This document shows positions 1 through 5,088 of a stretch of DNA of 5,088 nt, piece after piece (position 1 is the stretch's first letter; each line of letters begins with the position of its first letter). The position numbers were made by a program, and so were the translations under genes. The notes beneath the pieces were generated by a model. It was not told the DNA's origin and made no database searches. It saw only the letters and a list, made by a program, of their open reading frames with translations. Source of the stretch: Kuafuiihalomonas phototrophica (GTDB taxonomy: Bacteria; Myxococcota; Kuafuiibacteriia; Kuafuiibacteriales; Kuafuiibacteriaceae); the NCBI GenBank assembly GCA_031800475.1, contig DAPKRQ010000354.1, positions 1-5,088 on the forward strand, given 5' to 3'.

Positions 1-448
1 CAGTGGGGAATCCGCGGATCCGGTAGGCCTCCGCCGCGGCGTGGCTTTCGGGACCGATGGCCACCGGAAACGTCAGACCCCGCTCCTTCACCACGGCCCG
101 CACCTCGGACTTCAGGTCGGTGGGGTCCTGATTGAGCGAAAGCACCTGAAAACCCCGATCGCCGTAGTCGCTCTGGAACCGCGCCAGACGATTCAGCGAG
201 CCGATGCATCCGACGCAGGTGGTGGTCCAAAAATCGAGCAGCACCGCCTGCCCTCGGTGATCGGAAAGGCGGACCGGCCGGCCGTCGAGCCCGGCCGCCG
301 CAAACGCCGGGGCCCGCTCCCCCGCCTCGGGCAGGGGCTCGGCCAACCACGCCGTCACCAACCCCCCCAGCACGTACGCGGTGAAACCCAAAGCTCCCGT
401 CAGGGCCGCGGCCCCGAACCAACGACTGCCGTCCATGGGCTCGGACAT
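1..448 (-). CDS. TlpA/ResA-like membrane-anchored thioredoxin-fold protein (3' end outside window)
   Basis: The visible 149 residues read as a short N-terminus, one hydrophobic segment (about residues 11-35) and then a redoxin/TlpA-type thioredoxin domain. The active site lies in WTTTCVGC, with the redox cysteines at about residues 78 and 81. The pattern LSLNQDPTDLKSEV follows, and GFPT near the window edge carries the expected cis-proline at residue 148. TlpA/ResA/redoxin proteins reduce or isomerise disulfides, or serve cytochrome c maturation, on the outer face of the cytoplasmic membrane. An anchored, periplasm-facing domain is therefore inferred. The start is uncertain. ATG at 448 is used here. 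GTG at 454 has GAAGG (462-466) 7 nt upstream, and ATG at 436 is a third option. The gene diverges from the flavoprotein at 490. Family assignment is secure; substrate and partner are unknown. The C-terminus is missing only because the window ends. Confidence 0.88.
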   Translation of the reverse strand, partial: MSEPMDGSRWFGAAALTGALGFTAYVLGGLVTAWLAEPLPEAGERAPAFAAAGLDGRPVRLSDHRGQAVLLDFWTTTCVGCIGSLNRLARFQSDYGDRGFQVLSLNQDPTDLKSEVRAVVKERGLTFPVAIGPESHAAAEAYRIRGFPT

Positions 449-489
449 AGTCACCGGATCGCCTTCGTCCAAGCTCGAGGGGGTCTTCC

Positions 490-1878
490 TTGGCCTATGG
501 GCCGATCCCGCGTATGCCAGGGCCGATGACGCAGCAGCAGCCCCGACAGGCGGTCGCGGTGGTGGGCGGCGCCGTGGCCGGTGCCCGCTTGGCGGAGATC
601 TTGGCGGAAGCCGGGCTGGAGGTGGCGGTCTTCGAGCAGAACCGGCGCCCCTACGGAAAGATCGAGGACGGTCTGCCCCGCTGGCACACCGCCCTCCGTC
701 AACAGGAGTACCGAAAGATCCGGGAGCGCCTTTCGAAAGGTGGGGTGCATTTCGTGCCCCTGACCCGGATCGGCCAGGACGTAACCCTCGACGGGCTGAT
801 CGACGACTGGGGCTTTACCGCGGTGGTGCTGGCCTGCGGTGCGTGGCGGGACCGGCCCCTGCCGGTAGACGGCATCGATACGTACCTGGGCAAGGGCTTC
901 GTCTACCAAAATCCATTCATCATCGCGTTCAACCACGCGGAAGATCCGGAGTACGTGGGTCCGAACTTCGAGGTCGAGGACGAAGGCATCGTGGTGGGCG
1001 GCGGCCTCGCGTCGATCGACGTGGTCAAGGTGATGATGCTGGAGACCACACGGAAGAAGCTTCGGGAGCTCGGGCACGACGTCGACGTGGAAACACTGGA
1101 AAAGGCAGGTCTCGAAAAGGCCTGCGCCACCGTGGGGGTTCAGTGGAGTGACCTGGGCCTGAAAGGCGCCACCCTGTTCTACCGACGCCAAGCGGAAGAC
1201 ATGCCGCTTCAAGAGATTCCCGAGGGCGCCGACGACAAAAAGCGAGAGAAGGTTCGCTCCAATCGGCGGAAGATGCTGGAGCGAACCATGCAGAAGTACA
1301 AGTTCCATTTCGAGCCGCTCAGCATCCCCGACGCACCCCTGATCGAAAACGACCGAGTGGTGGGACTTCGGTTTCGGCGGGCCGAGCTCGTGAACGGTCG
1401 GGTGACGCCGACGGACGAGACATTCGAACGGCGAGGCTCGCTGGTGGTCAGCTCCATCGGCTCGATTCCGAACCCGATCCAGGGCGTCCCGATGCGGGGG
1501 GAACTGTTCGCCTTCGAAGACTGGGAGCTCGGCCGAATCTCGGGCCTGCCGCGGGTGTTTTCGTGCGGCAACGTGGTCACCGGCAAGGGAAACATCGTGG
1601 CCTCCGGGCGGCATGCCGCCTCCGTGGGGGAGCGCCTGATCAGCGCCTTCTTGGGCCTGGAAGAGCGCACCGAACAGACCGAGTCCCAGGTCGGAGAGGC
1701 CCTGGAGCAAGCCGCGGCGCCCTCGGGCCCCGCAGTGGCCGAAGCGGTCACGGGACAGCTGCCCGAGCTCGAGCCCGGGCAGCTCGAGGCAATACGCAAG
1801 CGGATTCGGGAGCGCCAAGCCCAAGTCGGCTTCGAAGACCTCGACCGCTGGATGGACCGGCACGCCGCTCAGGTCTGA
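490..1878 (+). CDS. FAD/NAD(P)-binding oxidoreductase, adrenodoxin reductase/GltD-like
   Basis: This 462-residue flavoprotein has two Rossmann motifs. The FAD motif is VVGGAVAG (core residues 26-31), in which the second glycine of GxGxxG is alanine, with the ribose-binding acid E49 in VAVFEQ. The NAD(P) motif is VVGGGLAS (core 170-175). Between them lies an ATG-type motif, ACGAWRDRPLP (from 115). The late FAD motif is SCGNVVTGKGN (358-368). I see no CxxC or CxxxxC, so it is not a disulfide reductase of the usual type. Transfer of electrons between NAD(P)H and a ferredoxin-like or other partner is the family expectation. Residues after about 385 form an Ala/Glu/Gln-rich tail ending in a helical segment. 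The start is TTG 490 because GAGGGGG (477-483) sits 6 nt upstream and other genes here use strong ribosome sites. ATG 514 and ATG 526 are alternatives; 526 would give a natural MTQQQ N-terminus. The exact subfamily and electron partner are not determined. Confidence 0.87.
   Translation: MAYGPIPRMPGPMTQQQPRQAVAVVGGAVAGARLAEILAEAGLEVAVFEQNRRPYGKIEDGLPRWHTALRQQEYRKIRERLSKGGVHFVPLTRIGQDVTLDGLIDDWGFTAVVLACGAWRDRPLPVDGIDTYLGKGFVYQNPFIIAFNHAEDPEYVGPNFEVEDEGIVVGGGLASIDVVKVMMLETTRKKLRELGHDVDVETLEKAGLEKACATVGVQWSDLGLKGATLFYRRQAEDMPLQEIPEGADDKKREKVRSNRRKMLERTMQKYKFHFEPLSIPDAPLIENDRVVGLRFRRAELVNGRVTPTDETFERRGSLVVSSIGSIPNPIQGVPMRGELFAFEDWELGRISGLPRVFSCGNVVTGKGNIVASGRHAASVGERLISAFLGLEERTEQTESQVGEALEQAAAPSGPAVAEAVTGQLPELEPGQLEAIRKRIRERQAQVGFEDLDRWMDRHAAQV
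1869..1878. other. Tail-to-tail overlap of two convergent genes
   Basis: The flavoprotein stop (TGA, 1876-1878, plus strand) and the decarboxylase stop (TGA, 1871-1869, minus strand) lie within each other's coding sequence, so the two genes share 10 bp. Both reading frames are well supported up to their stops. There is no space for an intergenic terminator, and I see no hairpin followed by a T-run at this junction. Transcripts probably run some way into the opposite gene. Confidence 0.85.
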
Positions 1879-3215
1879 CCGCCCCCTTCGACTTCGGACC
1901 GGGCCGCTTCCAGGCGCTCGATGATGGCGTCGAGTCGGTCTCGGTGGCTCCACTTCATCAGCACCGAGCGCAGCGCCGTCACCACCGGTTCATCGAAGGA
2001 CAGATCCGGCCACCACCGCCGGACCTGTTCGGGCCTCAGCCGGATCAGGGCCAGATGGAGCCCCCGGCGGGCGGCCGCGTCGAATACCGCCCGGCTGTTC
2101 CGGCTGACTTCAGACGCGGTGGCTCCGCCCGGGGCCCACACCACGATGTCGAGGTCGGGCGCCGCCAGCACGCGCCAGCCGTTCGCCCCGAGGTGACGAT
2201 GAAGGGTACGGGCCGCCTCGAGACAGCTGCCGAGCCCCGCCGCGAACTCGCCGCCGTCGGTGAGTGGAAACCGTTGCAGGGTCGCCCACAAGGCCACCGC
2301 CGCCGCTCCCGCCCGGGAACACTCGAGACTGATCTCGCCCAGATGCAGGTCATCGGAAGTGAAGTAGGTGTAGGGCGAGTCGTGCTCGTACATTCGACCG
2401 ACCGCTGGATCTTTGAACAGCACACAGCCACAACCGTAGGGCTGGAGGCCGTGTTTGTGGGGGTCGACGACGAGCGAATCGGCCGAGCCGAACGCGTCGA
2501 AGGCGCGGCGGGCGGGATCCGACAGGTCTCGGCGAGCCAGGCGAAAAAAACCGCCGTAGGCTGCGTCCAGGTGCAGGCGCACGCCGTGATCGCGGCAGAC
2601 GGCGTGGATGTCCGCCACCGGATCCACCGCACCGAGACCGGTGGTCCCCGGCGTGGCGACCACGCAGGCCACCCGCCCGTCCATGGCCGCGAGTTGCGCC
2701 TCGAGTCGTTCCGGGTCCATCCGACCCCGCCCGTCGGTGGGGACCGATTCGAATCCGAGCCCCAGCACCGACGCCATCCGGCGGTGGGTGTAGTGGGCTC
2801 GTTCGGATGCGAGCACGGCCGTCCCGGGCCGCAGTCGCGCCGACACCCACAAGGCTTCCAGGTTCGCGAGGGTCCCGCCGCTGGTCAGATGGCCCAGGGC
2901 CCCGGGCAGACCGAGGGCGCCGGCGAGCTCGACCACCGATTCCTTTTCCATGCGGGAGCTCACCCGCCCTCCGTCGAGGGCGTGGTTGTTCGGGTTCAGC
3001 GCCTGGGCCAGGGCGTAGGCCCACCGCGCCACCCGGTGGGGCGGCTTCAGCATCTGCCCGGCGTACAGCGGGCTCGGAAACGGGATCTCGCCCTGCAGGG
3101 CCTCCAGGGTCCGACCCAGGGCTGCGGCGTCTGCCGGGTCCATCGCGTCGCCCTCGAATCCGGGCAGCTCCAAGGCCTGCAGCTCTTCGGGCCAAAACGG
3201 GGGCGGCTCGCTCAC
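1869..3215 (-). CDS. PLP-dependent group II amino acid decarboxylase-like protein
   Basis: The protein has 448 residues and the landmarks of the fold-type I, group II decarboxylase family (glutamate, tyrosine, aromatic and diaminobutyrate decarboxylases). A phosphate-binding TSGGT is at 111-115. The ring-stacking histidine is in ERAHYTH (H141). DAAYGG at 217-222 carries the aspartate that pairs with the pyridine nitrogen. VDPHKHG contains the Schiff-base lysine K254. Family members release CO2 from an amino acid to give an amine in the cytoplasm; the substrate cannot be read from sequence here. NPNNHALDGG (74-83) matches the usual N-terminal substrate-side region. The GTG start at 3215 is chosen because GGAGG lies 8 nt upstream and the protein similarity begins soon after it. 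The open frame continues upstream to 3596, but that extension is Arg/Pro/Ser-rich and looks non-coding. Its stop overlaps that of the flavoprotein. Some relatives act as lyases or have other PLP chemistry, so 'decarboxylase' is a family-level call. Confidence 0.9.
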   Translation of the reverse strand: MSEPPPFWPEELQALELPGFEGDAMDPADAAALGRTLEALQGEIPFPSPLYAGQMLKPPHRVARWAYALAQALNPNNHALDGGRVSSRMEKESVVELAGALGLPGALGHLTSGGTLANLEALWVSARLRPGTAVLASERAHYTHRRMASVLGLGFESVPTDGRGRMDPERLEAQLAAMDGRVACVVATPGTTGLGAVDPVADIHAVCRDHGVRLHLDAAYGGFFRLARRDLSDPARRAFDAFGSADSLVVDPHKHGLQPYGCGCVLFKDPAVGRMYEHDSPYTYFTSDDLHLGEISLECSRAGAAAVALWATLQRFPLTDGGEFAAGLGSCLEAARTLHRHLGANGWRVLAAPDLDIVVWAPGGATASEVSRNSRAVFDAAARRGLHLALIRLRPEQVRRWWPDLSFDEPVVTALRSVLMKWSHRDRLDAIIERLEAARSEVEGGGQT

Positions 3216-3223
3216 GGCCGGCA

Positions 3224-3228
3224 CCTCC
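3224..3228 (-). promoter_or_regulatory. Ribosome binding site of the decarboxylase
   Basis: GGAGG on the minus strand, 8 nt before GTG 3215. It decides the start, because the same frame stays open for another 381 nt upstream. Confidence 0.75.
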
Positions 3229-3503
3229 GCGAGGCCGGGGCCCCCGGGAAGCTGCCGACGAAGCCCTCGACCCCCGAGGAGGCCCGGCTTCGGCTCGGGC
3301 GAGAGCCGCCGGCTGCGCTGCCGACCGCTCGCAGCGCTGGATGGGTCGATGGTCCTGAACACCGGCCGGGATCCGGATCCGGTGGGGGTCGGCAAGCCAT
3401 GTCCCGGTTGTCTCGAAAGGGGCGACGGAACACCACGGTTCGATGGCGCTTCGCTCGGGGGTCGGAGCCGAGGGCCGGCCGCGCGATCCTCGGAGGGAAG
3501 ATG

Positions 3504-3513
3504 GAAGCGCTTC
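3504..3513. promoter_or_regulatory. Possible operator palindrome GAAGCGCTTC
   Basis: A perfect 10-bp inverted repeat with a central CG, preceded by TG (TGGAAGCGCTTCG), lies about 134 bp upstream of the ABC ATPase start. LacI/GalR-family repressors commonly bind palindromes of this style with a central CG. No such regulator is encoded in the window, and a single 10-bp palindrome can arise by chance in GC-rich DNA. Confidence 0.2.
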
Positions 3514-3633
3514 GCGCCGACGGACCGAGCCGACACGCGCCGACACGCCGCCACCGCCGAAGCCGCACCGGCTGGGCACGGAAGTGGGATGCGCACCCGT
3601 CCGGGAAGGGCCCCCGGTCCATCGCCCCGGGCT

Positions 3634-3640
3634 GGAGGGG
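3634..3640 (+). promoter_or_regulatory. Ribosome binding site of the ABC ATPase
   Basis: GGAGGGG, 6 nt before GTG 3647. It fixes the start; the frame is open upstream to 3443 but the added residues are Arg/Pro-rich and precede the normal beginning of an ABC domain. Confidence 0.75.
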
Positions 3641-3646
3641 ACGGCC

Positions 3647-4381
3647 GTGAGCGTTCTGACCGCCCGGGGGCTTCGCAAACGGTACGGGGCCGAAACGGTC
3701 CTCGACGGGGTGGACCTGGAGCTTCGGCCCGGGACCACGCTGGCGGTGTTGGGTGCGTCCGGCTCGGGCAAGAGCACGCTGCTCGGGATCTTGGCCGGGC
3801 TCGAAGCGGCGGACGCCGGACAGGTCTGGGTCGACGGACGGGACGTCACCCGGCAGCCCCCCGAGCGCCGTCAGGTGGTCTATCTATACCAAGAGGCCCT
3901 CCTGTTTCCCCATCTGACGGCCTATGAAAACGTGGCTTTCGGGTTGCGGGTGGCCAAGCGCCCCCGGGCCGAGATCGCGGCCCGGACCCGAGCCATGCTC
4001 GAGCGGCTCGCCCTCGGGTCCCGAGCCCATCGAATGCCGAACCAGCTGTCGGGGGGCCAGCGCCAGCGGGTGGCCTTCGGCCGGGCGCTGGTGCTCGAGC
4101 CCCGGGTCCTGCTGCTGGACGAACCCTTCGGCGCCTTGGATCCGGGCACCCGCGATTCCATGCAGCGCTTTTTTCGCGAGGTTGTGGCGGCACAGGGAAC
4201 GTCGACGGTCTTCGTCACCCACGACCTGAAAGAAGCCCTGCGGATCGGCGACGACTTCGCGCGACTTTCGGACGGGACATTGTCGTTTCACACAGACCGA
4301 CAAAGCTTTCTTCGAGACCCCAGAGTCGGCGCCCTGGAAGAGCTACGATTTTGGCAAGAATCGTTTGGAGAGAAATCTTGA
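3647..4381 (+). CDS. ABC transporter ATP-binding protein
   Basis: A complete nucleotide-binding domain of 244 residues. Walker A is GASGSGKST (36-44), and the Q-loop glutamine is Q82 in VVYLYQEALLFPHL. The signature is LSGGQRQR (134-141). Walker B is VLLLDEP (154-160), followed by FGALD (161-165), and the H-loop histidine is H192 in VFVTHD. The ALLFPHLT stretch and the FGALD loop resemble importer ATPases of the polyamine/iron/sulfate/sugar group (PotA, FbpC, CysA, MalK). After residue 210 there are only about 35 residues, so the C-terminal TOBE/regulatory domain of those proteins is absent. It would power transport from the cytoplasmic face together with membrane subunits, none of which is encoded in the window, so the substrate is unknown. 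All catalytic motifs are intact. It converges with the lipoprotein gene, whose corrected stop lies 36 bp beyond this stop. Confidence 0.93.
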   Translation: MSVLTARGLRKRYGAETVLDGVDLELRPGTTLAVLGASGSGKSTLLGILAGLEAADAGQVWVDGRDVTRQPPERRQVVYLYQEALLFPHLTAYENVAFGLRVAKRPRAEIAARTRAMLERLALGSRAHRMPNQLSGGQRQRVAFGRALVLEPRVLLLDEPFGALDPGTRDSMQRFFREVVAAQGTSTVFVTHDLKEALRIGDDFARLSDGTLSFHTDRQSFLRDPRVGALEELRFWQESFGEKS

Positions 4382-4417
4382 GTCGAGCCTCCCAGTCCGT
4401 CTGCAGCCATGATCTGC

Positions 4418-4800
4418 TCAGGGCGCGAGCTCGTCCGTGAGAGTCCGGGCCCAGCGGCGGCGGCCCGCCAGCACGTCGAAGTCTCGCAGAGTGCCCTGCA
4501 CGACCGCCGTGAACGGCGGGGCGTCGGCTCCAGGTTCCAGTCGCACGTCAACGCGAAGAACTCGAGGGGCTCGGACACATCCATTTCACCTGCGTCGAGC
4601 CCGCCGTCCGGTCCCCCGTCGGGGCCCCGATCGGGCGGGCCCCCGTCCGACCGGTCGGACATGTCCATCGGGTCGGGTCCCAGGTCGGACGCGTCCATCG
4701 ACCTGCCGGCGTCGGTCCCTCCCGGTGGCCCGTCCTCCCCGCCCGAGCAGGCGCCGAGCACCCACATGGCCGAAACCAACCACCCCCCACGTCGCAGCAT
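4418..4800 (-). CDS. Small putative lipoprotein, reading frame broken by an apparent one-base frameshift
   Basis: From ATG 4800 the protein begins with a short Arg-bearing n-region, a hydrophobic core and the lipobox LGAC, so Cys18 would be lipidated after signal peptidase II cleavage. An Asp/Gly/Pro/Met-rich linker (about residues 21-78) follows, with MDAS, MDMS and MDVS elements. After EP at residue 78 the frame continues as Arg/Ser/Cys-rich residues to a stop at 4288, overlapping the ABC ATPase gene by 94 bp, which is implausible. The -1 frame from the same place reads with good codon use (VDVRLEPGADAPPFTAVV and on to TLTDELAP) and stops at 4418, just clear of the ATPase. One extra base in the G4 run at 4566-4569 would join the two as a 127-residue protein. 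The start has no clear ribosome site. I do not recognise the C-terminal part. A sequence error, a natural mutation, or recoding could each explain the break. Confidence 0.65.
4653..4700 (-). repeat. Imperfect 18-bp tandem-type repeat within the lipoprotein linker
   Basis: Two 18-bp copies (4653-4670 and 4683-4700) match at 16 of 18 bases and lie 30 bp apart, start to start. They encode MDMSD and MDASD. A third, more diverged MDVSE element lies near 4570-4585. The in-frame 10-codon spacing suggests growth of the linker by duplication. Confidence 0.55.
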
Positions 4801-4952
4801 GGTCGGCAGATACGCCGAGGATCCGAAAGCGGGCAAAGCGGGTGCCCCGCTCGACGAGCCTTCACGAACGATCCGGCAAGTTTTTTTACCACGGCGTACA
4901 CCGAAGGGCGGCGGCGTCCGTCCGTACCCTTCGAACCCGCCGCCGCGGGTAA

Positions 4953-4957
4953 AGGAG
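4953..4957 (+). promoter_or_regulatory. Ribosome binding site of the exported protein gene
   Basis: AGGAG within AAAGGAGAG, 5 nt before ATG 4963; a strong site that makes this start the clear choice. Confidence 0.75.
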
Positions 4958-4962
4958 AGCTC

Positions 4963-5088
4963 ATGTACGCAGCGACGAAGACCTACGGATTGTTCCTCTT
5001 GGCGGGTGCAGGCTTTGCGGCCGCCACCGGCCTGGGCGTGCCGACCGCACCCGAAACCCCGAAGCCCGTCGACCCCAGCCCGACAGCC
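4963..5088 (+). CDS. N-terminus of an exported or membrane-anchored protein (3' end outside window)
   Basis: Only 42 codons are visible. They encode a short basic n-region (Lys6), a hydrophobic stretch (about residues 8-26, YGLFLLAGAGFAAATGLGV) and then a Pro/Thr-rich segment (PTAPETPKPVDPSP). This is the shape of a Sec signal peptide or an N-terminal membrane anchor followed by a flexible linker. No lipobox cysteine is present. Codon use is GC-rich at third positions and the ribosome site is excellent, so the gene is real, but too little is seen to name it. It is divergent from the lipoprotein gene, with 162 bp between the starts. That gap carries a T7 run at 4881-4887, unusual in this GC-rich DNA, which may lie in a promoter. 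Confidence 0.7.
   Translation, partial: MYAATKTYGLFLLAGAGFAAATGLGVPTAPETPKPVDPSPTA

Larger units (their letters stand above)
3216..3646. other. Divergent intergenic region, no convincing gene
   Basis: This 431-bp stretch separates the decarboxylase and ABC ATPase starts and should hold both promoters. Open frames cross it on both strands, but their products are Arg/Pro/Ser/Gly-rich without recognisable motifs, as expected of GC-rich non-coding DNA. Two perfect palindromes stand out: GGATCCGGATCC at 3369-3380 and GAAGCGCTTC at 3504-3513. I could not identify a credible -35/-10 pair for either gene, nor a riboswitch or small RNA. Confidence 0.6.

Noticed and set aside
451..1953. 500-codon open frame on the minus strand across the flavoprotein gene
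   Set aside because: It lies antisense to a gene with clear FAD and NAD(P) motifs. Its product has no recognisable domain and a His/Pro/Arg-rich composition typical of GC-rich antisense frames.
3216..3596. N-terminal extension of the decarboxylase frame up to an ATG at 3596
   Set aside because: The GTG at 3215 has GGAGG at good spacing, the family similarity begins after it, and the 127 added residues are Arg/Pro/Ser-rich without a targeting signal.
3443..3646. N-terminal extension of the ABC ATPase frame up to an ATG at 3443
   Set aside because: GTG 3647 has GGAGGGG 6 nt upstream and gives the normal beginning of an ABC domain. The 68 added residues look non-coding.
1563..3650. 695-codon open frame on the plus strand
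   Set aside because: It is antisense to the decarboxylase, whose catalytic motifs are intact. The product is Gly/Arg/Pro-rich without motifs and would also overlap the end of the flavoprotein and the start of the ATPase.
2350..3849. 499-codon open frame on the minus strand
   Set aside because: It is an alternative frame of the decarboxylase that also runs antisense into the ATPase gene. The composition is low-complexity Arg/Pro/Ser/Gly.
4382..4417. Possible terminator between the convergent ATPase and lipoprotein genes
   Set aside because: The 36-bp gap shows no convincing GC-rich hairpin followed by a T-run on either strand.
4437..4952. 171-codon open frame on the plus strand opposite the lipoprotein
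   Set aside because: The product is Arg/Pro/Thr/Ser-rich with no motifs, whereas the minus strand has a proper signal peptide, lipobox and matching codon use.
1..5088. CRISPR array, tRNA, insertion sequence, toxin-antitoxin or defence cluster
   Set aside because: I saw no regularly spaced repeats, tRNA-like cloverleaf, transposase motif, terminal inverted repeats or paired small genes on reading both strands.

Overview
The window is GC-rich (roughly two thirds G+C by eye, with third codon positions almost all G or C). Two of the genes start at GTG behind strong GGAGG-type ribosome sites, and one probably starts at TTG. Together with a lipoprotein whose mature N-terminus is an Asp/Gly/Pro/Met low-complexity linker, this suggests a myxobacterium or related deltaproteobacterial lineage (Myxococcota). 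That placement is inferred from style, not from a marker gene. No rRNA, tRNA, CRISPR array, transposase or phage gene is visible.

Layout, left to right. (1) Positions 1-448, minus strand, cut by the window edge: a membrane-anchored TlpA/ResA-like thioredoxin-fold protein with a CVGC active site. (2) 490-1878, plus strand: an FAD/NAD(P)-binding oxidoreductase of the adrenodoxin-reductase/GltD-like kind, divergent from (1). (3) 1869-3215, minus strand: a PLP-dependent group II amino acid decarboxylase-like enzyme. Its 3' end overlaps that of (2) tail to tail by 10 bp. (4) 3216-3646: a 431-bp divergent intergenic region with two short perfect palindromes and no convincing gene. (5) 3647-4381, plus strand: a complete ABC transporter ATPase with no permease or binding protein in view. 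(6) 4418-4800, minus strand: a small lipoprotein, convergent with the ATPase and interrupted by an apparent one-base frameshift at a G4/C4 run. (7) 4963-5088, plus strand, cut by the window edge: the start of an exported or membrane-anchored protein with a strong ribosome site.

The genes alternate in strand (-, +, -, +, -, +), so no two neighbours can share an operon within the window. The shared regulatory regions are the gaps at 449-489, 3216-3646 and 4801-4962. The only functional pairings suggested are a redox pair (thioredoxin-like protein and flavoprotein) and a decarboxylase facing an ABC ATPase; both are inferences from position. I see ordinary chromosomal genes rather than a clear new defence or mobile system. 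The most concrete anomaly is the broken lipoprotein frame.
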